A stretch of 64,000 nt of DNA from JAJEAO01 sp963667635. Its GTDB lineage: Bacteria; Acidobacteriota; Vicinamibacteria; Marinacidobacterales; Marinacidobacteraceae. The notes under the pieces were generated by a model. The model ran no database searches, was not told the origin of the DNA, and was given only the letters and a program-made list of their open reading frames with translations. Shown here in pieces: positions 1 through 7,879 of this stretch. Each line of letters begins with the position of its first letter. Position 1 is the stretch's first letter. Location of the stretch: positions 2,976,001 through 3,040,000 of the forward strand of contig OZ246946.1 in NCBI GenBank assembly GCA_965232015.1. Direction: 5' to 3'. Made by a program: the position numbers and the translations under genes.

Positions 1-1149
1 GAGGCGCGAGAGCCCGATCTCCGAGAACTGGCCGAGAGACGACGCAGGGGTCCGCCACCGATGCCGGCTCACACTCTCGCCGGCAGCATTCCGGATCAGG
101 ATCTCCGGCTCATCCGGATAGCCCTGTCGTTCCGTCCTTCGGATCGGTTCCAGGATGCAGCCGCATTCCTGGGGGCGCTCGACGGCGGGGAGCTTGAGCC
201 ACCGGTCGCGGCGCCCGAGCCCGCCGACGTAGGGCGTGTAGCGGACGCCAAGCCCGGTTCGGACACGGCTGCGCCGTCGGTCCTGTTCGGTCTCGACCGC
301 GCAGGCGGTATGGCGAAGTTGAAGGAAGAGCTGGTCCGGGACGTCGTGAAGCCGCTCCGCGACCCCGACAAGTACCGCCGCTTTGGCGTCGGCATACCCA
401 ACGGCGTCCTGCTCTACGGGCCGCCCGGCTGCGGCAAGACCTTCTTCGCCGAGTGCTTGGGGGAAGAGATCGGGCTTCCCTTCGAGGCAATCCGGCCCTC
501 CGATGTAGCCAGCATCTACGTCCACGGGACCCAACAACGGATCGCGAAGATGTTCGAGCGACTCCGGAAGAAGGCTCCCTGCGTCCTGTTCCTCGACGAA
601 GTGGACGCTCTACTGCCGGCCAGGGGGCGCGGCGCCGGGCATCACTACGCCGCTGAAGTCAACGAGTGGTTGACGCAGTTGAACCGCATCGGAGACCACC
701 GCGTGTTCGTGATCACCGCCACGAACCAGCCGGACCGGCTGGACCCGGCGGCGATCCGTACCGGTCGCCTCGACAAGACCTTCTACGTCGGGCTGCCGGA
801 CCGCGCGGCCAGGAAAGCGATGTTCGGGATCCACCTGAGAGGGCGCCCGGTGGAGCCTTCGCTGGATCTCGTGGCGTTGGCCAGGCGCACCGAAGGCAGG
901 ACCGCCAGTGACATCCGGTTTCTCGTGGACGAAGCAGCGCGGGCCGCCCTCGCCGAAGACGCGCCCGCCGTGAGCAATGCCCACCTGAAGTCCGTCATCG
1001 CGGCGAACCCGCCCTCAATCAGCCGTGAACAACTCACCGTTTACGAACGTCTCCGGAGAAGATTCGGAGGGAAAGCGGGGCGAGGTGGATCCGGAAGCGG
1101 GCCCATCGGGTTCCGTCCGCCACGACAACGGGAGAGGTCCCAAGGATGA
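1..1149 (+). CDS. C-terminal part of a kinase-like / AAA+ ATPase fusion protein (5' end outside window)
   Basis: The reading frame is open from the first base, so the protein begins upstream; an internal ATG lies at 61. The first 60 or so visible residues (RIALSFRPSDRFQDAAAFLG) look like the last helix of a Ser/Thr kinase C-lobe. A linker follows, then one complete AAA+ module: Walker A GPPGCGKT (nt 418-441), Walker B CVLFLDEVDA, and a second region of homology NQPDRLDPAAIRTGRLDK with the arginine-finger position. The C-terminus is basic and Gly/Ser-rich. Its stop overlaps the next ATG (ATGA), so it is coupled to the TerB-like gene. The AAA+ call is firm. The kinase part is inferred from a short segment because its catalytic loops lie outside the window. 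Confidence 0.8.
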   Translation, partial: EAREPDLRELAERRRRGPPPMPAHTLAGSIPDQDLRLIRIALSFRPSDRFQDAAAFLGALDGGELEPPVAAPEPADVGRVADAKPGSDTAAPSVLFGLDRAGGMAKLKEELVRDVVKPLRDPDKYRRFGVGIPNGVLLYGPPGCGKTFFAECLGEEIGLPFEAIRPSDVASIYVHGTQQRIAKMFERLRKKAPCVLFLDEVDALLPARGRGAGHHYAAEVNEWLTQLNRIGDHRVFVITATNQPDRLDPAAIRTGRLDKTFYVGLPDRAARKAMFGIHLRGRPVEPSLDLVALARRTEGRTASDIRFLVDEAARAALAEDAPAVSNAHLKSVIAANPPSISREQLTVYERLRRRFGGKAGRGGSGSGPIGFRPPRQRERSQG

Positions 1150-1637
1150 ACACGCACCGATTCCTCGATCAGTACCTCAGTATTGCCTGGGGATGCATGG
1201 CCTGTGACGGCGACATCGCGGACAGCGAAGTCTCATGCCTCCGTTCCATCGCAGTGCAACTCGGGCAGCCTGTCGAGGCCGTCGATCCCGCCCTCTCGGC
1301 CGCCAGAAAGGCGTTCTCAGACAGCCCGACCGAATCCGTGGCAGGCGCCGTGTCGGAGCTTCGCCGGGCCGGACTCTCCACCGATGACACGGAGCTGCTG
1401 CTCGACATGCTCGTCCAACTCGCCGAGGCCGACGGAGTCGTCCGGGCCAGCGAACGGCGGTTCGTCCGGGAGATCGTCGCTGACCTCGGGCTGGATCGCG
1501 CCGCGCTGCGTCGTGCGCATCCGGAGTGGTCCGCTTATCTCGCGCCGACTCTGGTGGATCGGTCGGGCCGGCGCTGGCTGACCGACGTCGTGCGCAAGAT
1601 GCCGGACCTCTCGGAAGTGATCGCGGCGAAGCGCTGA
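1146..1637 (+). CDS. TerB-like small acidic protein
   Basis: This 163-residue helical protein has two acidic segments typical of TerB/DUF533-type folds: ACDGDIADSE near residue 20 and AEADGVVRASERRF near residue 95, which are potential metal-binding loops. TerB-like domains occur in tellurite-resistance and other stress or phage-resistance modules. The start codon overlaps the stop of the upstream kinase/AAA+ gene (ATGA), so the two are probably translationally coupled and may act together. The exact function is unknown. The family assignment rests on the repeated D-G-x-(V/I) acidic motifs and the length. Confidence 0.6.
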   Translation: MNTHRFLDQYLSIAWGCMACDGDIADSEVSCLRSIAVQLGQPVEAVDPALSAARKAFSDSPTESVAGAVSELRRAGLSTDDTELLLDMLVQLAEADGVVRASERRFVREIVADLGLDRAALRRAHPEWSAYLAPTLVDRSGRRWLTDVVRKMPDLSEVIAAKR

Positions 1638-1680
1638 CCCCGGAGGGCCATGACGGCCGGAGAGTCGGGCTTTGTCTGGA

Positions 1681-2820
1681 TCAGGCGCGGTGGGCTGTCG
1701 GTGATCCGTTCTCGCGGTGGAGGACGAAGTTGGCGAAGCTGGGGATCCCCATTTCCCATCGGCCCGGCGACGCTTGCCACACGACGCCCAGGTCTTCGAG
1801 CCGGTTGAGCAGCGCCACCCGATCCAGCTCGATCGCGTCGTCGGTCGCGAGGCGTTCGATCAGGCCCAGGAAATCAGGATCCCGCATCGCGCCGCCATGC
1901 TCGACGAAGAGTCGAGACAGGCGGGGCAGGGCCGGCGCGATCCCCGCGTCCCACGCCTCGCGGAGGCGCGCACCGTAGAAGTGGTTGATCCGGGGTCGCA
2001 CCGCGGCGATGCCCTGACGGACGGCATCTATCCCGATCTCCGACGTCTCCTCGGCAGCATCCCACGCTGCGCTTCCCATAAGCTGGATGAAGTACGGGTA
2101 GTCCTGCGACTCGGCGGCCAGGAGTTGTGCGGCGTTTTCGGTCATCGGCCGCCCGCCCCGTTCCGCCGGTTCGGCGAGCGCGCGGATGGTGTCCTCCCGG
2201 TGGAGTCTCCCCACTCCAACAGCCTCAAATCCACGCTCATTGAAGGTTCCGGCAGTCCGCAGGCGCTGTGGCGCGTCGGGTGTGCCTGCCGTCACGAGCA
2301 GGAAGGGAGTGGGGCCGCTCTTGGCGCGCTGGATCGCGTCGAAGAACGGTCGGGCGGCCGCCGGCTCCAGCGCGTGGATCTCGTCGAGCAGGAGGACCAG
2401 CGGCCGCGGATCAAGGGCCAGCCAGGCGCTGAACAGCGAGCTGACATCGCGGGAGGGCGCGGCGCGCTCGGTCGTAGCTCCGAGCCCCGCGATCTGGAGA
2501 CCCGTGACGCCGCCCTCCAGTACGCCGGCGCGCTCCTGAAGGGTCCGGATCAGGCGCTCGGAGTCGATGAGGGCGTCCACCGGAAGGGCTTCTGTGCGGA
2601 GGTCGTCCTCGCTGCCTCGTCGCTCGATCTCGAGCAGAAGCGTCGTCTTCCCGTTCCCGCGAGGTCCGTAGAAGAGAATGTCCTCCGAGCACTGCCTGCC
2701 GTGAGCCAGATCCGTCAGCCTGCGCTCCACCACACCCATCTCTCGCGCGCGGCCCGCCATGACCGGCGGATAGACACCCCTCCCCGGCTGGTACGGGTTC
2801 GCTCGCCCGGGAACCGGCAT
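1681..2820 (-). CDS. AAA ATPase (ORC/Cdc6-like AAA_16 type)
   Basis: This 379-residue protein has an N-terminal NTPase domain: Walker A GPRGNGKTT around residue 50 and Walker B VLLLDEIHALEP around residue 145. The sequence after it resembles the winged-helix part of Orc1/Cdc6- or STAND-like ATPases (region FIQLMGSAAWDAAEE and the C-terminal third). It lies tail to tail with the TerB-like gene, 43 bp apart, and no partner gene overlaps it. Many such single-gene ATPases in bacteria have no assigned role, so no function is offered here. The ATG at 2820 lacks a strong ribosome binding site, so the start is less certain than the gene. Confidence 0.75.
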   Translation of the reverse strand: MPVPGRANPYQPGRGVYPPVMAGRAREMGVVERRLTDLAHGRQCSEDILFYGPRGNGKTTLLLEIERRGSEDDLRTEALPVDALIDSERLIRTLQERAGVLEGGVTGLQIAGLGATTERAAPSRDVSSLFSAWLALDPRPLVLLLDEIHALEPAAARPFFDAIQRAKSGPTPFLLVTAGTPDAPQRLRTAGTFNERGFEAVGVGRLHREDTIRALAEPAERGGRPMTENAAQLLAAESQDYPYFIQLMGSAAWDAAEETSEIGIDAVRQGIAAVRPRINHFYGARLREAWDAGIAPALPRLSRLFVEHGGAMRDPDFLGLIERLATDDAIELDRVALLNRLEDLGVVWQASPGRWEMGIPSFANFVLHRENGSPTAHRA

Positions 2821-2918
2821 CTCGTCAGCCTACCAACGACGCCGTCGCGCCATGCGGTCACGCCACGGGCGGTTCGTGCTCATCGGGAGAGCGACCCGTC
2901 GAAGGTGCGGGCCGCGCC

Positions 2919-3335
2919 TCACGCCCCGGGCTCCCTCAGGAGCGGAACTCCGCTGGCGGCGGCCGCGTCGCGAAGGCGACGGTCCAGAGTCGCCAACGGG
3001 AGCGCTCGCCGCAGGGCGACTTCGAGATAGGCCGCGTCATAGACCGTGAGACGACACCGCCGGGCCAGATCGAGCACACGCCGCTCGTCATGATCAGCGT
3101 CCATCGAGACCCGCAGCCGACCGACCGCTCGGAGCGTGGCATCAGTCTGTACACGCGTGAGGCGTCCACGGCGCTCATTGACGAGGAGCGCGTTTCGCAG
3201 CTCGTACCACCAGATCCCCGGCACGAAGGCTCGTCCAGAGGTGGCTCGACGCAGCGCGTAGTCCGCCAAGGGATGGTTCTCGTCGGCCATACACCAGGCG
3301 AGAACGACCGAGTTGTCGAGGACAAAGGACGTCAA
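2919..3335 (-). CDS. PIN-domain toxin (VapC-type) of a Phd/PIN pair
   Basis: This 138-residue PIN-domain ribonuclease carries the expected acidic residues: Asp7 in FVLDNSV, Glu in WYELRNA, Asp in VYDAAYLEVAL and Asp in LATLDRRL. VapC toxins usually cleave tRNA or other RNA and are held inactive by the cognate antitoxin. The start is a TTG whose last bases overlap the antitoxin stop (TTGA), so toxin translation is coupled to antitoxin translation. All catalytic positions are intact and the length is normal, so it should be active. Confidence 0.88.
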   Translation of the reverse strand: MTSFVLDNSVVLAWCMADENHPLADYALRRATSGRAFVPGIWWYELRNALLVNERRGRLTRVQTDATLRAVGRLRVSMDADHDERRVLDLARRCRLTVYDAAYLEVALRRALPLATLDRRLRDAAAASGVPLLREPGA

Positions 3336-3577
3336 TGGCGATGTCCCTCATGGACCGTTGCGATCAGGTCCTCGATGGGAGCCCGCTTGACGCGACGGCG
3401 AATGGCGCGAAGTTCCTCCGCCGCCTGGGCTGCTCGGGCCCGATCATCCGCCTCGACCGGCGCGAGACGGGCCACGGGGCGACCGTGCCTCGTGATCGTC
3501 AGGGTCTCTCCTTGCTCGACGCGGTCGAGCAGCCTGGGGAGATGAGTCTTGGCCTCATACGCACCAATGCTGGTCAT
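3332..3577 (-). CDS. Phd/YefM-type antitoxin
   Basis: This 81-residue protein opens with the Phd fold signature SIGAYEAKTHLPRLLDRV followed by GETLTITRHGRPVARLAP, which is the DNA-binding and dimerisation part of Phd/YefM antitoxins. The C-terminal helix (residues 45-80) would neutralise the PIN toxin. It is preceded by an excellent Shine-Dalgarno sequence (AAAGGAGG, minus strand) and by a short palindrome where autoregulation would act. It is the first gene of a two-gene operon. Confidence 0.88.
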   Translation of the reverse strand: MTSIGAYEAKTHLPRLLDRVEQGETLTITRHGRPVARLAPVEADDRARAAQAAEELRAIRRRVKRAPIEDLIATVHEGHRH

Positions 3578-3595
3578 GGATCCTCCTTTCGACTT

Positions 3596-3606
3596 GTCGG
3601 TCCGAC
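3596..3606. promoter_or_regulatory. Putative operator of the Phd/PIN operon
   Basis: GTCGG-T-CCGAC is a perfect 5-bp inverted repeat 19 bp upstream of the antitoxin start and just before its Shine-Dalgarno sequence. Phd-family antitoxins bind such palindromes to repress their own operon. The assignment comes from position and symmetry only. Confidence 0.4.
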
Positions 3607-3686
3607 TAGTCTAACTGTGAACTCGAACGAACGACTCGGCGGCTTGCCCTCATAGCGGACTCGCCCTATTATGGCAAATCGAATTG

Positions 3687-3703
3687 TGTGATTGGGATTC
3701 ACA
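3687..3703. promoter_or_regulatory. Short inverted repeat at the start of DUF4143 copy 1
   Basis: TGTGA-N7-TCACA lies immediately 5' of the ATG at 3707 and overlaps the alternative TTG start. The arms are only 5 bp, so chance is possible. It is listed because the two other DUF4143 genes here have longer inverted repeats in the same place. Confidence 0.3.
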
Positions 3704-4885
3704 AGGATGAACGCACCGCTGATCGAACGTCGCCGGGAGAGCCTCATGATGCGCTCGCTGGAGGAAGTCCCGGCCGTCGTGCTGCTCGGGCCGCGTCAGG
3801 TCGGGAAGACGACGCTGGCCCGGAGGATCGCCGCGCGGGTTCCGGATGCGCTCTACCTCGATCTGGAGGACCCGCGCCACGCGGCGCGTCTCGCGGATCC
3901 CGCGCTCTATCTGGATTCTCAAGCCGATCGGCTGGTCATCCTCGACGAGATCCAGCGCGCGCCGGGGCTCTTCCGCGTCCTCCGCGGCCAGATTGATGCA
4001 CGGCGGCGGCAGGGGCGGCGATTCGGCCACTTCTTCCTCCTCGGTTCGGCCTCGGACAAGCTGCTTCGGCAGTCCTCGGAGTCCCTCGCGGGACGCATCC
4101 ACTACGAAGAGCTGCCAGGGCTGGACGCGCTGGAGGTCGCCCCCGAGGTCGGGGCGCTCTGGCTCCGCGGAGGGTTTCCGGAGGCCTTCCTCGCGAGGAG
4201 CAACGCCGCGAGCAGCCGATGGCGCCTGTCGCTGATCCGCACCTGTCTGGAGCGGGACATTCCGCAGTTCGGCATTCGGGTTCCCGGTGAAACGCTGCGC
4301 CGCCTCTGGACGATGGTGGCCCACCGGCAGGGGGCGCCTCTGAACGCCGCGGATCTGGCCAGAAGCCTCGACGTCTCACCACCGACGGTTCTGCGCTACG
4401 TGGACCTGCTCGCGGACCTGATGCTGGTGCGCCGTCTGACGCCTCACTTCGTGAATGTCGGGAAGCGACTGGTGAAAGCGCCGAGGCTGTACGTTCGCGA
4501 CAGCGGGCTGCTCCACGCGCTGCTGGGCATCGTCAGCCGGGACGACCTGTTCTCCCACCCCGTAATCGGCGCGAGCTGGGAGGGTTTTGTCATCGAGAAC
4601 CTCATCGCGGCCGCACCGTTCGGGACCGACGCTTCCTTCTATCGAACCCGCTCCGGGGCCGAGGCCGATCTGGTGATGCGGCTGCCCGACGGAAAGCGCT
4701 GGGCCATCGAAGTGAAGCTGAGCGAAGCGCCGCGCATTCCCAGGGGATTTCGGATTGCGGCGGCGGACGTGAAGGCGGACCGCCGCTATCTCGTCTATCG
4801 CGGTGAGGAGACTTTCGCGCTCTCGCCGGACACGACCGCCATCCCGCTTCCGGACCTCATGAAGCGGCTGGTCGCCCTTCGCTGA
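3692..4885 (+). CDS. AAA_14 / DUF4143 family ATPase (copy 1)
   Basis: The protein has an N-terminal P-loop ATPase (Walker A GPRQVGKTT near residue 35, Walker B LVILDEIQRAPGLF, sensor FLLGSASDKLLRQSSESLAGR), a winged-helix middle part (ADLARSLDVSPPTVLRYVDLL) and a C-terminal DUF4143 region. That region ends in an acidic/Lys core, GAEADLVM...AIEVK, matching the PD-(D/E)XK nuclease fold. The listed start is TTG at 3692; an ATG at 3707 would remove five residues and sits directly after AAGG. Family members are common, usually monocistronic and of unknown role. A short inverted repeat overlaps the start. Two paralogues occur at 39.0 and 40.2 kb. Confidence 0.85.
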   Translation: MGFTRMNAPLIERRRESLMMRSLEEVPAVVLLGPRQVGKTTLARRIAARVPDALYLDLEDPRHAARLADPALYLDSQADRLVILDEIQRAPGLFRVLRGQIDARRRQGRRFGHFFLLGSASDKLLRQSSESLAGRIHYEELPGLDALEVAPEVGALWLRGGFPEAFLARSNAASSRWRLSLIRTCLERDIPQFGIRVPGETLRRLWTMVAHRQGAPLNAADLARSLDVSPPTVLRYVDLLADLMLVRRLTPHFVNVGKRLVKAPRLYVRDSGLLHALLGIVSRDDLFSHPVIGASWEGFVIENLIAAAPFGTDASFYRTRSGAEADLVMRLPDGKRWAIEVKLSEAPRIPRGFRIAAADVKADRRYLVYRGEETFALSPDTTAIPLPDLMKRLVALR

Positions 4886-4897
4886 ATCGGCTCCCCG

Positions 4898-6139
4898 TCA
4901 GGCGGACATACCTCGAGCGGCGACGGGCCAGACGGCTTCCACCAGACCGCCGCGCACCGCAACGATGCGGTCGTAGAGGTTCACGACCGGGTCGCAGTGG
5001 GACACGATGAGCTCGAGCTTGTCGCCGACCTGGTAGGTGCGGCTCGGGTCGTCGTAGGTGATCGTGCCGAACTCGTCCGAGCCCGACGTGTAGCTCATTC
5101 CGGTCTCGCCCTTCACCCGCGCCCACGGCCGGTTGATGGTGCAGGCCTTCGCGCCGGCGTCGGTCGTGGCCCGGCCCGCGTACTGGGCGTTCAGCACCGT
5201 GGCCAGGATCGTCAGCGAGGGCTCGAAGTCGTCGTAGATGTCGGGATTCGTCTTCCCGCCGATGTCGATGTACTGCGCGTCCATGAACACGTAGGAGCCG
5301 ACCTGGACATCGGTGAAGCCGGGCGTCTGGTGGTCCACGTTGTAGGTGCCGGTGCCGCCGCCGCTGAAGATCGAGGTGTCGAGTCCGGAAGCGCTCATCC
5401 GCTCCAGCGTGTCAGCCGCGGCGGCGAGCCGTCCCAGCGTCTGCTTCTCGCGGACCTCGAACCCCTTCACGTGCTGCGAGCCGCCGTCGTAGCAGAGGAT
5501 CCCGCGCAGGCGGAGGCCGGGGAGCCGGTCCACGAGCTGGGCGAGGCCGAGCGCGGGCTCGCCCGGCGTGATCCCGGTTCGGTGCCCGCCCGGGTCCACG
5601 TCCACCACGACATCGGCCATGACCCCCGCCGCCACCGCGGCTTCGGAGAGGGCGTGCGCATTCTCGGCGGTGTCCGTGGCCTGGATGAAGGTCGGGCACG
5701 CCTTCCGGAGACCCATGGCGCGCCGGATCTTGTAGGGCGTCACGTTGCTCGTCGTCATCAGGATCTCCTCGATCCCGTGGTCGAAAAGCGCCTGCGCCTC
5801 GCCCACCTTGGCAACGCAGATCCCTACCGCACCCGCCTCGAGCTGCATCCGGGCGATCGCCGGGCACTTGTGCGTCTTGGCGTGGGGCCGGGCGGCGATC
5901 CCGTTCCCGCGAACCGCCGTCTCGAGCCGCGCGATGTTCCCTTCGAGGGCGTCGAGGTCCGCGATGAGGCAGGGCGTGTCGAGGTCCCACATGGACATGC
6001 CGAACTCGGGCAGCGGGCGGTGGGCGGCGCGGGCCTCGACTTCGGACGCGGAAACGCCCTTCGCTCCGGAAGGAGCGAAAACGGCGGCGGAGGCGCCGGC
6101 GGCGCCGAGGAAGCTGCGACGGGACAGGGGAGCGGTCAT
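4898..6139 (-). CDS. Tat-exported D-threonine aldolase / D-serine dehydratase-like PLP enzyme
   Basis: This 413-residue protein belongs to the alanine-racemase-fold family that includes D-threonine aldolase and D-3-hydroxyaspartate aldolase, which cleave or dehydrate D-beta-hydroxy amino acids using PLP and a divalent metal. The pyridoxal Lys is expected in RPHAKTHK (about Lys88), and the metal ligands in the C-terminal SHCDP motif (about His381 and Asp383). The N-terminus carries a twin-arginine signal (SRRSFLGAAGASAAV), implying export of the folded holoenzyme. The reading frame stays open far upstream, but the protein family and signal peptide fix the start at the ATG at 6139. It is divergent from the amine dehydrogenase cluster with only 69 bp between starts, so the promoters probably overlap. 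Confidence 0.88.
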   Translation of the reverse strand: MTAPLSRRSFLGAAGASAAVFAPSGAKGVSASEVEARAAHRPLPEFGMSMWDLDTPCLIADLDALEGNIARLETAVRGNGIAARPHAKTHKCPAIARMQLEAGAVGICVAKVGEAQALFDHGIEEILMTTSNVTPYKIRRAMGLRKACPTFIQATDTAENAHALSEAAVAAGVMADVVVDVDPGGHRTGITPGEPALGLAQLVDRLPGLRLRGILCYDGGSQHVKGFEVREKQTLGRLAAAADTLERMSASGLDTSIFSGGGTGTYNVDHQTPGFTDVQVGSYVFMDAQYIDIGGKTNPDIYDDFEPSLTILATVLNAQYAGRATTDAGAKACTINRPWARVKGETGMSYTSGSDEFGTITYDDPSRTYQVGDKLELIVSHCDPVVNLYDRIVAVRGGLVEAVWPVAARGMSA

Positions 6140-6208
6140 GGGGATCTTGTACCACCCCGCGGGTTCCGGTTCGCGGATCGCGGCCGATGCCATACCATCA
6201 GTGATTGC

Positions 6209-7879
6209 ATGATGCGACAGTTTCTTCGGTCGTCGGCGCGGTGGCGTCGGCTCGGAGCGGCGCTGATGTTGGCGGCGACCATGGTCGTTCCCGGCGCCGG
6301 CGCCCAGGAGGGCATCCCGGTCACGAGTCCGCTGGTCGAGGCGGCGTGCGGGGCCTGCCATGCATCCGACGAGGCGGGTCGGATGTCCCGGATCTCGTTC
6401 CAGCGAAAGTCGGCCGAGGGCTGGCAGATCACCGTCATCCGCATGTTGCGGACGGGGAGCGTGGACCTCTCGGCGGAGGAGGCCCGCGCGGTGGTCCGTT
6501 ACCTGACCGACAACCACGGCCTCGCCCCCGAGGAGGAGCGGCCCTGGTTCTACCTCGCCGAGCAGCGCCCGCTGCAGGAGACCTTCGAAGAGGATGAGGC
6601 GCTGCTCGCCGAGACCTGCTCGCGCTGCCATCACACCGCGCGGTTTCGACTCCAGCGGCGCACCGATGAGGAGTGGGATCTCCTCAAGGGGATGCATGTC
6701 GGTTACTTCCCGGTGATCGAGGGCCAGACCTTCCGGGGCCGATCGGACGACGACGCGGACGAACGCTGGGCGGTGGACCGCGTCCTCGACCAGTTGAAGG
6801 CGATGTACCCGTTCGAGACCGACGCCTTCCGCGCCTACCGGGCGAAGGGACCGGGGCCCGGCATCGCCGGCCGCTGGTTCCTCGGGGGACGGCATCCCGG
6901 GAGCGGCCCGATCGCGGGCATCGTCGAGTTCATCCCGGGGGACGCCGACGGGGACTACGACTACCGCGGGGATGTCGTCCACGCCGATGGGACCCGCGAG
7001 CGGCGTTCCGGTTCCGGGGTGCTCTACGGCGGCTTCTCGTTCCGCGGGCGCGGCCACGGCGACCAACTCGGCGAACGGCGCGCGACGCTCATGCTCTCCG
7101 ATGACGGGGAGAGCCTGACCGGACGGCTGTTCGCGGGGCGCTTCGGGGAGGACGGTCTCGACGTGGAGCTGTCCCGGCTCGGGACCGGGCCGCAGGTCGC
7201 CGCGGTCTGGCCGCCGTCGGGCCGCGCCGGTTCGACGCCGGATGGAGTCCGGGTGCTCGGCGCCGGGTTCACCGAGGAGGCGGCGGCCGCGCTCGACCTC
7301 GGAACCGGCGTCCGGGTCCGGAGCGCCCGCGTCGTCTCCGAACAGGAACTGCTGGTGGACCTGGAAGTCGCGGACGACGCTCCGATGGGCTACCGCGATG
7401 TCTCCGCCGGCGGCGTCCGGGCGGTGGACTCGTTCGCCGTCCACGACGGCGTGGACTACATCCGGGTGAGTCCCGAGATGGCGCTGGCGCGGGTCGGCGG
7501 CGTCGTCGCCCCCAAGCAGTTCGTGCAGTTCGAGGCGACCGGGTGGCACGCCGGACCCGACGGCGAGCGGTTCACCGAAGACGATCTGGATCTGGGTCTG
7601 GTGGAAGTCGCCTGGACCACCGAGGAGTACTACATCCGGGACGAGGACGCCGACACCCGGTTCGTGGGCAACATCGGCCCCGACGGACTGTTCACGCCCG
7701 GACTCGACGGACCGAATCCGGAGCGCGAGCTGAACGCCGACAACATGGGGGACGTGTGGGTCGTCGCCACCCACGAGGACGAGGCGACCGGCGAGACCCT
7801 GCGGGACCGGGCCCGGCTGGTGGTCGCGCCCCCCGTATTCCTCTTCTGGGATCTCTTCCCACAGCGCACGGACAAATAA
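6209..7879 (+). CDS. qhpA: Quinohemoprotein amine dehydrogenase alpha subunit (diheme)
   Basis: This 556-residue exported subunit of QHNDH is the periplasmic enzyme that oxidises primary amines to aldehydes and passes electrons through two c-type hemes. After a signal peptide (residues 1 to about 32) there are two heme sites, CGACH (Cys47, Cys50, His51) and CSRCH (Cys137, Cys140, His141). Beta-sandwich and Ig-like regions typical of the alpha subunit follow. Two consecutive ATGs (6209, 6212) are possible starts. Its TAA is followed immediately by the ATG of qhpD. It is first in a gene order matching known qhp operons, which makes the assignment strong. Confidence 0.9.
   Translation: MMRQFLRSSARWRRLGAALMLAATMVVPGAGAQEGIPVTSPLVEAACGACHASDEAGRMSRISFQRKSAEGWQITVIRMLRTGSVDLSAEEARAVVRYLTDNHGLAPEEERPWFYLAEQRPLQETFEEDEALLAETCSRCHHTARFRLQRRTDEEWDLLKGMHVGYFPVIEGQTFRGRSDDDADERWAVDRVLDQLKAMYPFETDAFRAYRAKGPGPGIAGRWFLGGRHPGSGPIAGIVEFIPGDADGDYDYRGDVVHADGTRERRSGSGVLYGGFSFRGRGHGDQLGERRATLMLSDDGESLTGRLFAGRFGEDGLDVELSRLGTGPQVAAVWPPSGRAGSTPDGVRVLGAGFTEEAAAALDLGTGVRVRSARVVSEQELLVDLEVADDAPMGYRDVSAGGVRAVDSFAVHDGVDYIRVSPEMALARVGGVVAPKQFVQFEATGWHAGPDGERFTEDDLDLGLVEVAWTTEEYYIRDEDADTRFVGNIGPDGLFTPGLDGPNPERELNADNMGDVWVVATHEDEATGETLRDRARLVVAPPVFLFWDLFPQRTDK

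Noticed and set aside
4997..6208. Plus-strand in-frame extension of qhpA
   Set aside because: Antisense to the aldolase-like gene and without similarity; the signal peptide places the start at 6209.
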